From Erythrobacter litoralis (GTDB lineage Bacteria; Pseudomonadota; Alphaproteobacteria; Sphingomonadales; Sphingomonadaceae): DNA of 64,000 nucleotides. Every line of letters begins with the position of its first letter. Position 1 is the first letter of the stretch. Positions 1-11,359 of this stretch are shown piece after piece. A program made the translations under genes and the position numbers. The stretch spans positions 558,001 through 622,000 of the forward strand of contig NZ_CP017057.1 in the NCBI RefSeq assembly GCF_001719165.1, read 5' to 3'. The notes beneath the pieces were generated by a model, which saw nothing but the letters and a program-made list of their open reading frames with translations, was not told where the DNA came from and searched no databases.

Positions 1-157
1 GGCGTTGTCGATGACCATGGGAGATGCCCGCTGCCCGCTCGCGGGCAATCGCGCCTGCGCGAATGGCTCGTGACATGCGTGAGCGGTGCCGCGCAAACCG
101 CGGTAAGGCGCGAGTCGCCACTTTACGAAGCGCGAATGGGCAGCGTATTTTACTGCC

Positions 158-1012
158 ATGGTGGAATTTTCCGTCTCGTCCGGCGATCATGAACGCGCGC
201 TGCGCGCCCCGGTTGTCCGGCGCGTGGCGATCGACCTTGCGATCATGACGGCGGTGGGGCTGTTCCTCGCGATCATCGGACCGTTCGGCAGCATCCAGAT
301 GCCGCTCGCTTGGCGTCTCGTTAGTTGGCTCGGCTTCGCCTATGCGGGCTATGCAATCTATCGGCCGATGGGTTTCGTGGTCGACCGGGCCGAGGCGATG
401 CTCGAGCTGCCGCGCGCGGCCTTGTGGTTCGCGGCGACGCTGGTCGCGACCGTGCCGATGGCGGCGCTGGTGTGGATCACGGGTCATCTCCCCCCGCCGA
501 TCCCGCTGCCTGGGCTTGAGGAGGGGCTGCTCCACTATTTCTACGTCTTCGTCATCGGCGGCGGCGTCGTGGCGCTGTTCCATGTGATTCGCGCTCGCGG
601 GGACGCTGCCGATGATCCCGGCACGGCGCCCGGCAAGCGGCTCGATACGGCGATCGCCGATCAGGATCCCGACCATGCGATCGCCGCGCCGCCTGCCGGC
701 GACAATCCGCTGCTCGATCAGCTTCCGGCGGAACTGGGCAGCGATGTGATCGCGCTCGAGATGGAGGACCATTACGTGCGCGTGCACACCGCGCTCGGCT
801 CCGATCTCGTCCTGATGCGGATGCGCGATGCGGTCGCCTATCTGGGCGAAACCGACGGCAGGCAGGTCCATCGCAGCTGGTGGGTGGCGCGCGGCGCGGT
901 CGAGGACGTGAAGCGCGAGGGCCGCAATGTCCGCCTGGTCCTGCCGCGCGGGATCGAGGCGCCTGTTGCGCGCGCCCAGGTCGCCGAACTGCGCGGCGCG
1001 GGCTGGTTCTGA
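158..1012 (+). CDS. Membrane-anchored LytTR-family DNA-binding regulator
   Basis: The 284-residue product has about four hydrophobic segments in its first 145 residues (roughly 27-45, 51-67, 84-105 and 126-145), a hydrophilic linker, and a C-terminal LytTR domain from about residue 185. The domain is recognised by MEDHYVRVHT, the HRSWWVAR segment and a basic beta-rich end. LytTR domains bind DNA through beta strands, and membrane-LytTR fusions are frequent in sphingomonads. No partner kinase lies next to it, so the signal is unknown. The ATG at 158 lies just before the first hydrophobic segment. It is convergent with katG and shares a terminator with it. Confidence 0.85.
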   Translation: MVEFSVSSGDHERALRAPVVRRVAIDLAIMTAVGLFLAIIGPFGSIQMPLAWRLVSWLGFAYAGYAIYRPMGFVVDRAEAMLELPRAALWFAATLVATVPMAALVWITGHLPPPIPLPGLEEGLLHYFYVFVIGGGVVALFHVIRARGDAADDPGTAPGKRLDTAIADQDPDHAIAAPPAGDNPLLDQLPAELGSDVIALEMEDHYVRVHTALGSDLVLMRMRDAVAYLGETDGRQVHRSWWVARGAVEDVKREGRNVRLVLPRGIEAPVARAQVAELRGAGWF

Positions 1013-1024
1013 GAATTGCAAAAA

Positions 1025-1054
1025 GGCCCCCGGGGACATCCCCCGAGGGCCTTT
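1025..1054. terminator. Bidirectional hairpin terminator
   Basis: Two 11-base arms (1025-1035 and 1041-1051) with one mismatch enclose a short loop. The hairpin is preceded by a run of A and followed by TTT, so it can serve both the LytTR gene and katG, which converge here. Confidence 0.7.
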
Positions 1055-1073
1055 CTCACCTGTCTTGACCGGA

Positions 1074-3380
<2,307 letters not shown>

Positions 3381-3396
3381 TTAATTCGCGCCCATT

Positions 3397-3417
3397 GATC
3401 GATTGTTGTGATCGATC
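3397..3417. promoter_or_regulatory. Candidate OxyR-type operator upstream of katG
   Basis: Perfect 7-bp inverted repeat GATCGAT - 7 bases - ATCGATC. Seventeen bases of it (3398-3414) follow the pattern ATCGATTGTTGNNATCG, which recurs on the minus strand upstream of ahpC (6275-6291). A shared palindrome before two peroxide-defence genes points to a LysR-type peroxide sensor such as OxyR. The regulator itself is not in the window, so this assignment is inferred. Confidence 0.5.
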
Positions 3418-3440
3418 GGTCTCTGTCTGCGCCTTTGCGG

Positions 3441-3468
3441 TCTTGGTCCCCGCGTTCGCGGGGATGAC
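3441..3468. repeat. REP-like GC hairpin
   Basis: Arms TCCCCGCG (3447-3454) and CGCGGGGA (3457-3464) are followed by TGAC. Short hairpins of the form GTCATCCCCGCGAACGCGGGGA occur as dispersed intergenic elements in many proteobacteria. Only one copy was noticed in this window, so its repeat nature is inferred. Confidence 0.35.
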
Positions 3469-3635
3469 AGAAAGGGAAGGACACAAACGCAAACGGGCTC
3501 CCGCATGGGAGCCCGCAGAGGCGTGGAGTCGAAGCCGAAGGCCGCAGACGTGCAAAGCAAAACTGTCTGCACGCCCGCAGCGAAGTGGAGGAACGGCGCC
3601 GAGGAAGCCCCCCGGACGGGGGAGCCCCCAAGGAC

Positions 3636-5225
3636 CTACGCCGCCTGCGCGATCTCCTCGACCGGCTCATTGCGGATGAGATAGTCGAACGCGCCGAGGC
3701 CTGCGGTCGCACCGGTGCCCATGGCGACGACGATCTGTTTGTCCTTGATGATCGTCGCATCGCCTGCGGCATAGATGCCGGGCAGGCTGGTAGAGCCATG
3801 TTCGTCGACGACGATCTCGCCGTATTTCGACAGTTCGATCCCCGTGTCCTTCAACCATTCGGTATTGGGCACGAGGCCGATCTGGATGAACACGCCCTCG
3901 AGTTCGATCGTGCGGTCCTCGCCGCTCTCGCGGTCCTTGAGGACGAGGCCGTTGACGCGCTTTCCGTCACCGGTGATCTCGGTCGTCTGGCCGTTCACGA
4001 TGATTTCGACATTGTCCATCGAGCGCAGTTTCTTCTGCAGGACCTCGTCGGCGCGCAGCTTGGTGTCGAATTCGATCAGGGTGACGTGGCCGACGATGTT
4101 GGCAAGGTCGATCGCCGCTTCGACGCCCGAATTGCCGCCGCCGATCACCGCGATCCGCTTGCCCTTGAACAGCGGGCCGTCGCAGTGGGGGCAATAGGCA
4201 ACGCCCTTGTTGCGGTATTCGGCTTCGCCCGGAACGCCCAGGTTGCGCCAGCGTGCACCCGTGGCGAGAATCAGCGCGCGGCCCTTGAGCACGGCGCCAT
4301 TGGTCAGTTCGAGCGCGTGCATGCCGCCCTTTTCCGCCGCCGGGCGGAGCGACTTGGCCTGCGCGAGGTCCATCACGTCAATGTCGTATTCGCCGACCTG
4401 CGCGCGCAGGTTGTCGGTCAGCTTGGGGCCTTCGGTGTAGGTCGTGCCGGGCAGGTTCTCGATCCCGAGCGTGTCCATCAGCTGTCCGCCGAAACGTTCG
4501 GCCGCGATCCCGGTACGGAAACCCTTGCGCGCGGTATAGACCGCCGCCGCCGCGCCCGCCGGGCCGCCGCCGACGATCAGGACCTCGAACGGGTCCTTCG
4601 CCGAAAGCTTGGCCGCCGCCTTGGCATCGGCGCCGGTGTCGACTTTGGACAGGATTTCGGCGAGTTCCATCTTGCCGTTGTAGAAGACCTCTCCGTTGAG
4701 AAAGGTCGCCGGCACCGCGAGGATGTCGCGTTCTTCGACCTCGTCCTTGAACGTGCCGCCTTCGACCAGGGTTGCGGTGACGTTCGGGTTCTCGAGCGCC
4801 ATCAGCGTCAGCGCCTGCACCACGTCGGGGCAGTTGTGGCAGGTGAGCGAGAAGAACATCTCGAAATCGAACTGCCCTTCGAGGCCGCGCACCTGTTCGA
4901 TCAGGTCGGCATCGACCTTGGGCGGGTGGCCGCCGGCCCACAGCAGGGCGAGCACGAGGCTGGTGAATTCATGGCCCATCGGCAGGCCGGCGAACCGCAC
5001 CGCGGAGGCGTGGTCATCGGCGCGGCGGATGAGGAAGCTCGGCACGCGGCCCTCGGTGCCGTCGAAACGCGCGGTGACGAGGTCGTGGAGCGCGGCGATT
5101 TCTTCGAGCAACTCGCGGGTCTGCGCGCTCTTCTCGCCATCGTCGAGAGTGGCGACCAGCTCGATCGGCTGGCGCAGGTTTGCAAGATACTGCCCAAGCT
5201 GGGCCTTCATGTTCTGGTCGAGCAT
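3636..5225 (-). CDS. ahpF: Alkyl hydroperoxide reductase subunit F
   Basis: Flavoprotein that passes electrons from NADH to AhpC. The 529-residue length is close to the 521 of the enterobacterial protein. The N-terminal tandem thioredoxin fold carries CHNC at residues 129-132. A thioredoxin-reductase-like part follows, with FAD motif [10 protein letters not shown], redox pair CPHC, pyridine nucleotide motif [10 protein letters not shown] and C-terminal AAGDAT. The ATG at 5225 begins [10 protein letters not shown], the usual AhpF start; codons upstream of it lack family similarity. It lies 375 bases downstream of ahpC on the same strand, so the two may be co-transcribed or separately promoted. 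Confidence 0.96.
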   Translation of the reverse strand: MLDQNMKAQLGQYLANLRQPIELVATLDDGEKSAQTRELLEEIAALHDLVTARFDGTEGRVPSFLIRRADDHASAVRFAGLPMGHEFTSLVLALLWAGGHPPKVDADLIEQVRGLEGQFDFEMFFSLTCHNCPDVVQALTLMALENPNVTATLVEGGTFKDEVEERDILAVPATFLNGEVFYNGKMELAEILSKVDTGADAKAAAKLSAKDPFEVLIVGGGPAGAAAAVYTARKGFRTGIAAERFGGQLMDTLGIENLPGTTYTEGPKLTDNLRAQVGEYDIDVMDLAQAKSLRPAAEKGGMHALELTNGAVLKGRALILATGARWRNLGVPGEAEYRNKGVAYCPHCDGPLFKGKRIAVIGGGNSGVEAAIDLANIVGHVTLIEFDTKLRADEVLQKKLRSMDNVEIIVNGQTTEITGDGKRVNGLVLKDRESGEDRTIELEGVFIQIGLVPNTEWLKDTGIELSKYGEIVVDEHGSTSLPGIYAAGDATIIKDKQIVVAMGTGATAGLGAFDYLIRNEPVEEIAQAA

Positions 5226-5600
5226 GGTGTGTTGCCTTTCGCTGCCACGGCTTGACGCAGGATCGCGGGGTGCGCGTCTGCATGTCAAGGTCGCGGTTGA
5301 CGGTAAATCTACTTGCCCCCTCGCGCCTTTCCTTGAGCCGGATCAATTCGCGGCGTGCCCTTGTTGGTGCGGGCTGGGCAGGCATGGGACCGGAAGACCG
5401 TCCGCCCCGCGTGGGGGGGGAGGGTGTGGAGGCGGATGGCCTCCCGGTCCCTTCTGCGACCCGAGGGCTTCGCGTTGACGAAAGCGGCTCGGGCTCTTGC
5501 GGCTTCGGCGCCCCGCCGGAGGGGGGAGGGCGGGCGCGCCGTGCCGTATGCGTGCCTGGCGACGCGGTGCCGCCGGGCGTTCGGGGTCGGATATCGCCCC
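5226..5600. other. Intergenic region between ahpC and ahpF
   Basis: These 375 bases are GC-rich with several G and C runs. Reading frames crossing them are rich in Arg, Pro and Gly and look non-coding. No clear terminator, promoter or conserved RNA was recognised. It may hold an ahpF promoter. Confidence 0.5.
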
Positions 5601-6167
5601 TTAGATCTTGCCGACGAGGTCGAGCGAGGGAGCCAGCGTGTCGCTGCCCTCTTCCCACGCCGCCGGGCAGACCTGGCCCGGGTTCTCGCGGACATACTGC
5701 GCGGCCTTGATCTTGCGGACGAGTTCGTTCGCGTTGCGGCCGACGCCTTCGCAGGTGATTTCCATGATCTGGATCACGCCATCGGGATCGACCACGAAGG
5801 TCGCGCGATCGGCAAGGCCCATTTCCTCGCGCAGCACACCGAACTGCTTCGACAGGGTGTGCAGCTGGTCACCGAGGAAGGCGTACTTGATCTTGTTGAT
5901 CTTTTCGGAATTGTCGTGCCACGCCTTGTGGCTGAAATGCGTGTCGGTCGAGACGGCGAAGACTTCGACGCCCATCTTCTGGAGCATCTCGTACTTCTCG
6001 CCCAGGTCCTCGAGCTCGGTCGGGCAGACGAAGGTCCAGTCGGCCGGATAGAAGAAGAACACGGCCCACTTGCCGGCGATGTCCTCGTTCGTGACGTCGA
6101 AGAAGTCCTTGCCGGCCTGGAAGGCGGTCGCCTTGAACGGCTGGATGGTCGAACCGATGATACCCAT
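5601..6167 (-). CDS. ahpC: Alkyl hydroperoxide reductase subunit C (2-Cys peroxiredoxin)
   Basis: Typical 2-Cys peroxiredoxin of 188 residues that reduces hydrogen peroxide and organic peroxides and is recycled by AhpF. The peroxidatic cysteine is Cys48 in FVCPTE and the resolving cysteine is Cys167 in GQVCPAAW. The start [11 protein letters not shown] matches the family and has a GGGGA ribosome site; an in-frame 44-residue extension upstream is unlike AhpC and is rejected. About 110 bases upstream lies a copy of the motif found before katG. Confidence 0.97.
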   Translation of the reverse strand: MGIIGSTIQPFKATAFQAGKDFFDVTNEDIAGKWAVFFFYPADWTFVCPTELEDLGEKYEMLQKMGVEVFAVSTDTHFSHKAWHDNSEKINKIKYAFLGDQLHTLSKQFGVLREEMGLADRATFVVDPDGVIQIMEITCEGVGRNANELVRKIKAAQYVRENPGQVCPAAWEEGSDTLAPSLDLVGKI

Positions 6168-6274
6168 TGCTGTATTCCCCTTGTCTGGAAGATTGAGATT
6201 GAAAGGTTGAAACGGCGGTTTGAACTTGCCTGCCCCACATAAGGGCTGCTGCGATGCACAAAAGCGGGAATGTG

Positions 6275-6291
6275 CGATTGCAACAATCGAT
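6275..6291 (-). promoter_or_regulatory. Candidate OxyR-type operator upstream of ahpC
   Basis: On the minus strand this reads ATCGATTGTTGCAATCG, matching 3398-3414 upstream of katG at all but the two central positions. On the plus strand it contains the inverted repeat CGATTG-CAA-CAATCG. A further AT-rich half site, CGATTG read on the minus strand, lies next to it at 6297-6302, consistent with a LysR-type multimer site. Confidence 0.5.
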
Positions 6292-6393
6292 TTTTTCAAT
6301 CGTCAGAACGGGAACCACGCGAGAGAGTTCCGGCCGCAGCCGAAGCCGGCTCAGTTTCCGCTTCGCAGGTGCAGCGCCGGGCGCGCGCGAGGG

Positions 6394-7047
6394 CTAGTCG
6401 AGCCGCATCATCCCGCGCCGTCCGACGACGACGAAGGTCGCCACCAGCCCGAGCGCGAAGAACGTCGTCAGCAGGTCGAGCGGCGCGGGCGCGGGAAGGT
6501 AACCGGCATGGGCGAGCGCGCCCCAGCCGCCTAGCAGGGCGAAGGCGAGCAGCGCCGTCAATGAATTGGCCTCGCGCGTGACGGAGGTCATCAGTTCGTC
6601 CGAGGCCTGCCACGAACGCCAGGCGAACACCGCGCCGAGCGCGAAGCCGGCAAGGCCTGCCGCCAGCGCCGTCGATGCCGCAAGCGGGCCGGGCGCGGCA
6701 AGCGCAAGCGCGGCGAGCCCGCCGCCCCACAGCGCCATGGCGATGCAGGAATTGACCAGCATTGCGCGGGTTTCGCGCAGTTCGTCGGCATCCTCGACAT
6801 TGAGATAGCGCGCCCCGAAGCCGGGCCGCAGCGCGCCGATGAGCACGCCTAGCGCCATGACGAGGTAGAGCGCACCGGCCACAAGCGCGATTTCGGCCGA
6901 CAGCGTCAGGCCCGAGGCGAAGCCGCCATCGATCAATTCGCCGACGCCCCAGGCCGTGCCGAAGCCGACAGCGCCGCCGGCGAGGGCGGGGATCACGACC
7001 TTGCGCACGAGCTTTCCCTGCGCGGGGCTTTTCACGTCACTCATCAT
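6394..7047 (-). CDS. Integral membrane protein paired with XRE regulator
   Basis: Product of 217 residues with about six hydrophobic segments rich in Ala, Leu and Gly and no recognised catalytic motif. Its start overlaps the end of the upstream XRE gene, so the two are translationally coupled. Small XRE regulator and membrane protein pairs of this type are common, with the regulator usually controlling its own operon. Two adjacent ATG codons (7047 and 7044) are possible; the first has GGAG seven bases upstream. Function unknown. Confidence 0.75.
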   Translation of the reverse strand: MMSDVKSPAQGKLVRKVVIPALAGGAVGFGTAWGVGELIDGGFASGLTLSAEIALVAGALYLVMALGVLIGALRPGFGARYLNVEDADELRETRAMLVNSCIAMALWGGGLAALALAAPGPLAASTALAAGLAGFALGAVFAWRSWQASDELMTSVTREANSLTALLAFALLGGWGALAHAGYLPAPAPLDLLTTFFALGLVATFVVVGRRGMMRLD

Positions 7048-7249
7048 CAGCGGGCTCCCAGTGGTCGATGAACAGGTCGGGCACGGCGACCGCGAACAGC
7101 TTTGCCATGCGCAGCGCCAGTGGCAGCGAGGGGTCGTACTTGTCGGTTTCGACCGCGTTGATGGTCTGCCGCGACACGCCGAGCCGCCGGGCAAGTTCAC
7201 CCTGGCTCCAGCCATGCGCCTCGCGGTGCTGTTTCAGGCGGTTTTCCAC
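7037..7249 (-). CDS. Small XRE-family helix-turn-helix regulator
   Basis: Seventy residues, almost entirely one HTH_3 domain: EAHGWSQGELARRLGVSRQT then INAVETDKYDPSLPLALRMA. It resembles the compact YozG-like regulators that sit directly before a membrane protein gene. It overlaps the downstream gene by 11 bases. A 24-base palindrome 33 bases upstream of its start is a natural candidate for an autoregulatory operator. Confidence 0.9.
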   Translation of the reverse strand: MENRLKQHREAHGWSQGELARRLGVSRQTINAVETDKYDPSLPLALRMAKLFAVAVPDLFIDHWEPADDE

Positions 7250-7281
7250 CGACGCGCATCTCCTGCTCGCGGCGATTCGCC

Positions 7282-7305
7282 GCCTGACAAGAGCTCTTGA
7301 CAGGC
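7282..7305. promoter_or_regulatory. 24-base palindrome, possible XRE operator or terminator
   Basis: The core CAAGAGCTCTTG (7288-7299) is a perfect 12-base palindrome. Arms GCCTG and CAGGC extend it to 24 bases with one symmetric mismatch. It lies between the end of the S41 peptidase gene and the start of the XRE gene, both on the minus strand, so it could be the regulator's operator, a hairpin ending the peptidase transcript, or both. No T run follows. Confidence 0.45.
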
Positions 7306-8808
7306 TCAGCGCGTGAGACGGATCTGGGTGAGCGCGGTATCCAGCATCCGGTCCTCGGCCGCGCCCACCGGATTAGGCTGGATCGCGAAATCGGGCACCA
7401 CCCCGCGCACCGCGAGCGAACCGGAGGGGCGCACCATGAATGCCTTGGGATAGATCACTTTGACCCCGGATGCAGGCAGTGTGAACGTCTCGGTCGCGCC
7501 GTACGTGGTTGCAAGGTCGGCGGTTTCCTCGCCCATGATCGTAGCAAGGCCCAGATCCTGCATCATCGCCGCGACGACCGCAGCGTTCGAATAGGAATGG
7601 CGATCGACGAGCACGAAGACCCGGCCGGAAAAGGCATTGTCGGCGATCGGCGGCGCTTCGGGCACCTCGATCGCGATCCTCTCGCCCGGCTCGGCCCGCG
7701 CCAGCGCGTCAGCAATGCGTGCACCGAGGCCGTCGCCTTTAGGCTCGCGCTGCGCCCAGGCCGCCTTGGTGTTGGGTCCGGCGCGCAACTCGTAGCGCGA
7801 GGACTGGGCGAAGGGTCGGTCGGCGACGCGCCCGACGACGAGATCGGAAAAGCTCGCATCCCCGCCCGGATTGCCGCGCAGGTCGATGACGAGGTCCTTC
7901 GCCGCGCTGTCCGCGAGCGCGGCGAAGGCCTCGCGCACGAAGGCACGGTAGGGTTCGATGGCATAGGTTTCGCCGCCTTCGCCGCGTTCTTCCTCGGTCG
8001 CGAAGAATGGGCCGGGCTTGATGTAGAAAACCCCTCCCCCGACATCCTCGAAGGCCCGCATCGAGGCATGCCGCGATGCGTTCGGCACCGGGCGCGCGGC
8101 CTGCAGGGCGTACATCTCGCCGAAACCCCGGGCCGGAATGGCGCGGCTTTCCTGCCGGCCATCGGGGGCGATGAACTCGATTTCGAGCGTGTCGCGCGGA
8201 CCGAAGACCAGGAAGAGATAGGCAGGCAGACCCAGCTCGATCTGGGCGCGCGGCAGCCGATCGGTGTCCGCCGAGACAAGCTTGCGCGCGCGCCGCTCGA
8301 ATTCGGCGAGGGTCAGCCCGTCAAGCCGCATGACGCGCGAGCCGGGGGGCATGGCATCGCCCTCGCTCGCCCACTGGTCGGTCAGCATGGCCTCGCCGCG
8401 ATAGGTGACCGAAAGCGGGATGATCGTGCCGCCCTCCTGAACATGCGTCATGACATCGAGAAACGGCGCATCGCTCTTCGCGTGGCCGACCCGGCCGAAG
8501 GCGAGCGCTTCCTGCACCATGCGGTGGAATGCTGAGCGCGCGATCGGCCCATCGATCCGCGCCGCGATTTCGCCGATCTTCGCGTCGTATTCCGCGCGGG
8601 TCCGGCGGGCAAAGAGGTCGACGTGCTCGGCCTGCATGGTGTCGTAGAGAGCGGCGATATCGGCGCGCGCCTCGGCTGCGGAAAGGCTGTCTTCGTATGG
8701 CGCCTGCGCAGCGCTCTGCGCAGTCACGGGCGCGGTGGGCACGACGACGGCAAGCGCGATTGCGGTCGAGCTTGCTGCAAGGGCTGATCGGAACAGGCTG
8801 CGGATCAT
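7306..8808 (-). CDS. Exported S41-family peptidase
   Basis: Protein of 500 residues beginning with a signal peptide (MIRSLFRSALAASSTAIA and on to a cleavage region near TAQS). The C-terminal half has S41 features: VIDLRGNPGGD, then the nucleophile region DRHSYSNAAVV with a serine, and GEETADLATTYG downstream. The lysine of CtpA-type members is not visible, so it resembles the tricorn/IRBP-like group more than CtpA. No clear PDZ core was recognised. The ATG at 8808 begins the signal peptide; a TTG twelve codons upstream is less likely. Probably periplasmic; substrate unknown. Confidence 0.85.
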   Translation of the reverse strand: MIRSLFRSALAASSTAIALAVVVPTAPVTAQSAAQAPYEDSLSAAEARADIAALYDTMQAEHVDLFARRTRAEYDAKIGEIAARIDGPIARSAFHRMVQEALAFGRVGHAKSDAPFLDVMTHVQEGGTIIPLSVTYRGEAMLTDQWASEGDAMPPGSRVMRLDGLTLAEFERRARKLVSADTDRLPRAQIELGLPAYLFLVFGPRDTLEIEFIAPDGRQESRAIPARGFGEMYALQAARPVPNASRHASMRAFEDVGGGVFYIKPGPFFATEEERGEGGETYAIEPYRAFVREAFAALADSAAKDLVIDLRGNPGGDASFSDLVVGRVADRPFAQSSRYELRAGPNTKAAWAQREPKGDGLGARIADALARAEPGERIAIEVPEAPPIADNAFSGRVFVLVDRHSYSNAAVVAAMMQDLGLATIMGEETADLATTYGATETFTLPASGVKVIYPKAFMVRPSGSLAVRGVVPDFAIQPNPVGAAEDRMLDTALTQIRLTR

Positions 8809-8891
8809 GCGCGGCGCGGTATCCGCAGCATCGACTTGCGACAAGCAATGGCTCTGCGAAAGGGCGATGCAGCCGGACGAAGGCTCTCTTT

Positions 8892-8993
8892 TGCTCCGCT
8901 ACCGCCTGCGCTGCCTGAGCGAGGCCCTGTCGCGCTATCGCTTACGCTACTTGAGCGTTTTCTTGTCGCGCTATCGCTTACGCTACTTGAGCG
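8892..8993. repeat. Three 36-base tandem repeat units over the aroC 3' end
   Basis: Units 8928-8957 and 8964-8993 share an identical 30-base core and are spaced by 36 bases. A degenerate third unit fits at 8892-8921, also 36 bases away. The last unit covers the aroC stop codon and last codons, so the array reaches into the coding end. Confidence 0.75.
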
Positions 8994-10048
8994 CGGTGCA
9001 GCATCTTGTGGTCTGCCAGCACCAGCGCCATCATCGCCGCCACCACCGGCGCGCCGCGAATGCCGACGCAGGGGTCGTGGCGGCCCTTGGTCATCACGTC
9101 GACTGCATCGCCATCCGAATTGATCGAGGGGACCGGAGTGAGGATCGAGCTGGTCGGTTTGAACGCGACCCGGCACACCACCGGCTGCCCGGTCGAGATC
9201 CCACCTGCCGTGCCGCCTGCATGATTGCTCGCAAAGACCGGCTTGCCGTCCGGCCCGGGAGACATCGCGTCGGCATTCTGCTCGCCCGTCAGCCGCGCCG
9301 CCTCGAAACCGTCGCCGATCTCGACCCCCTTGACCGCGTTGATGCTCATCATCGCGCTCGCAAGGTCGGCGTCGAGCTTGGCATAGACCGGCGCGCCCCA
9401 GCCCGCCGGAACGCCGAGCGCGACGCATTCGACCACCGCGCCGAGCGACGAGCCGTCCTTGCGCGCTTTCTCGACCTTCTCCTCCCATCGCTTCGCCGCC
9501 CAGCTGTCAGGGCAGAAGAAGGGGTTGCGGGTGATCTGGTCGTAATCGATCGCCTCGCGCTCGATCGCATCGCCGCCCAGTTCGCAGACATAGGCATGGA
9601 TCGTGACTTCGGGAATGATCGCCCGCGCGACCGCTCCGGCCGCGACCCTCGCCGCCGTCTCGCGCGCGGAACTGCGCCCGCCGCCGCGATAGTCGCGGTG
9701 CCCGTATTTGGCGTCATAGGCGTAATCGGCATGGCCCGGGCGATAGGAGCGGGCGATTTCGGAATAATCCTTCGAACGCTGGTCGGTGTTCTCGATCATA
9801 AGGTGGATCGGCGTGCCGGTGGTTCTTTCCTCGAACACGCCCGAAAGGATGCGGACCTGATCGGCCTCCTTGCGCTGCGTGGTGTAGCGGCTCTGGCCCG
9901 GGCGGCGCGCATCGAGGAAGGGCTGGATGTCCTTTTCGCGCAGGGTCAGGCCCGGCGGGCAGCCGTCGACCACCGCCCCCAGCGCAGGCCCGTGGCTTTC
10001 CCCCCATGTCGAAAAGCGCAGCACGCGCCCGAAAGTGTTGAAGCTCAT
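8978..10048 (-). CDS. aroC: Chorismate synthase
   Basis: Last step of the shikimate pathway, converting EPSP to chorismate with reduced FMN. The 356 residues match the family. Recognised by the N-terminal [19 protein letters not shown] signature, the [16 protein letters not shown] segment and the [17 protein letters not shown] end. The ATG at 10048 starts MSFNTFGR; the open frame upstream is not conserved in type. The final codons lie inside a 36-base tandem repeat array. Divergent from ruvA across about 156 bases. Confidence 0.97.
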   Translation of the reverse strand: MSFNTFGRVLRFSTWGESHGPALGAVVDGCPPGLTLREKDIQPFLDARRPGQSRYTTQRKEADQVRILSGVFEERTTGTPIHLMIENTDQRSKDYSEIARSYRPGHADYAYDAKYGHRDYRGGGRSSARETAARVAAGAVARAIIPEVTIHAYVCELGGDAIEREAIDYDQITRNPFFCPDSWAAKRWEEKVEKARKDGSSLGAVVECVALGVPAGWGAPVYAKLDADLASAMMSINAVKGVEIGDGFEAARLTGEQNADAMSPGPDGKPVFASNHAGGTAGGISTGQPVVCRVAFKPTSSILTPVPSINSDGDAVDVMTKGRHDPCVGIRGAPVVAAMMALVLADHKMLHRAQVA

Positions 10049-10204
10049 GGGGCGGAGCCTTAGCGGATTCGCCGGACATGTCGATATTCCGCAACTGCGA
10101 AGGCCTGCGCGCCGACGATAACGCGCGCGCCCGTCTGGCAATCCGCCCGGGTTTGAGCGACAAGGATGCGCTCAAGCAGCGAAGCGGTAGCGCAGAAAAG
10201 AACC

Positions 10205-10813
10205 ATGATTGCGAAGCTGAAAGGCCGCCTCGACGAAACGGGCGAGGACTGGGCGATCGTCGATGTCGGCGGCGTCGGCTATCTTGTCCATTGCTCGGCC
10301 CGGACCCTGTCCGCGCTGGGCGAGGTGGGCGGGGCCTGCACCGTCCACACCGACCTCCAGGTGAGCGAGAACGACATGCGCCTGCTGGGCTTCGCAGAAG
10401 CGAGCGAGCGCGACTGGTTCCGCCTGCTGACCGGCGTGCAGGGGGTGGGCAGCAAGGTCGGCCTTGCGATCCTTTCGGCCCTCTCGACCGGCGAATTGCG
10501 CGATGCCTGCGCTGCGGGCGATGCGGCGAGCGTGGCGCGGGCCAATGGCGTCGGCCCCAAGCTCGCGGGGCGGATCGTCAACGAATTGAAGGACAGGGCG
10601 GGAGCCTTGCCCGGCGGCTCCGGCAGCGGCGCGGGGACGGCGAAGGTCGCCCCGGCGGGCTCGGCCAGCGCCGATGCGGTGAGCGCGCTCGAAAATCTCG
10701 GCTTCAAGCCTGCCGTCGCCGCCCAGGCCGTCGCCCGCGCGCAGGCCGAACTGGGCGAGGGTGCGGGCGAGAGCGAGCTGATCCGGGTCGCGCTCAAGAA
10801 GGCAGCGGGATAA
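10205..10813 (+). CDS. ruvA: Holliday junction DNA helicase subunit RuvA
   Basis: Binds four-way junctions and loads the RuvB motor. The 201 residues show the OB-fold start [11 protein letters not shown], the helix-hairpin-helix pair ([16 protein letters not shown] and [17 protein letters not shown]), a Gly/Ser/Ala linker and the C-terminal domain III ([10 protein letters not shown]) that contacts RuvB. The ATG at 10205 gives the canonical start. ruvB follows 1.2 kb downstream on the same strand, with two other genes between them. Confidence 0.97.
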   Translation: MIAKLKGRLDETGEDWAIVDVGGVGYLVHCSARTLSALGEVGGACTVHTDLQVSENDMRLLGFAEASERDWFRLLTGVQGVGSKVGLAILSALSTGELRDACAAGDAASVARANGVGPKLAGRIVNELKDRAGALPGGSGSGAGTAKVAPAGSASADAVSALENLGFKPAVAAQAVARAQAELGEGAGESELIRVALKKAAG

Positions 10814-10827
10814 AGGGAGAGACAGGC

Positions 10828-11346
10828 ATGAGCATGAGAGCAGCAATCGCGGCGCTGGCGTTTTCGATGGCCGCCCCGGCGGCGGCGCAGGACATGAGCG
10901 CGTTCGAGACCGGCCCGGTGCTGGAGGAGTTCGGCCCACACGCACCCGTCCCCGGCGTTCAGCAGCTTCCCGCGGACGCCGAATTCGCGGTCGCCTTCGA
11001 CGTGAGCACGCCCGCCGCCGAGGGCAGCCCCAATCGCGGTTTCATGGCGGCGGCGCGCTTTCTCAACATGCATGTCGCGCACGGCGTGCCCGAGGAGAAC
11101 ATCCGCCTCGTCGTCGTGGTGCACGGCAAGGCCTCGCGGGAACTGCTGGATGCGGATGACAACCCCTCGGGCGCGCTGGTCGAGGCACTCCTCGCCGAGG
11201 ACGTGCGCTTCGTCCTATGCGGCCAGAGCGCAGTGGCCTATGGCATCGCGCCGGAGGAACTCATTCCCGGCGTCGAGATGTCGCTTTCGGCGATGACGGC
11301 CCACGCGGTGCTGCAGCAGCGCGGCTATACGGTGAACCCGTTTTGA
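10828..11346 (+). CDS. Exported DsrE/DsrF-like protein
   Basis: Protein of 172 residues: a signal peptide (about residues 1-21, ending AAPAAAQ) followed by a DsrE-like fold. The features are an FDVS strand, VVVVHGKASRELLD, and the conserved cysteine in VRFVLCGQSA. Family members handle sulfur or have unknown roles; exported versions are common in proteobacteria. It starts 14 bases after ruvA with an AGGGAGAG ribosome site, so it is in the ruv operon without an obvious functional link. Confidence 0.8.
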   Translation: MSMRAAIAALAFSMAAPAAAQDMSAFETGPVLEEFGPHAPVPGVQQLPADAEFAVAFDVSTPAAEGSPNRGFMAAARFLNMHVAHGVPEENIRLVVVVHGKASRELLDADDNPSGALVEALLAEDVRFVLCGQSAVAYGIAPEELIPGVEMSLSAMTAHAVLQQRGYTVNPF

Positions 11347-11359
11347 TGGCTTTGTGATC

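Noticed and set aside
1..157. Possible coding sequence at the left edge, including an ATG on the minus strand at position 18
   Set aside because: Only six codons (MVIDNA) are visible before the edge and no convincing ribosome site precedes them; the plus-strand frame through 24-248 overlaps the LytTR gene and has Arg-rich composition.
3585..5255. A 556-codon open frame antisense to ahpF
   Set aside because: Shadow of ahpF, which is supported by CHNC, FAD and NAD motifs.
5180..5710. Open frames in the ahpC-ahpF gap
   Set aside because: Arg/Pro/Gly-rich composition, overlap with both ahp genes, no ribosome site.
8892..8993. CRISPR array
   Set aside because: The units are contiguous repeats with only about 6 bases between cores, no unique spacers and no cas genes.
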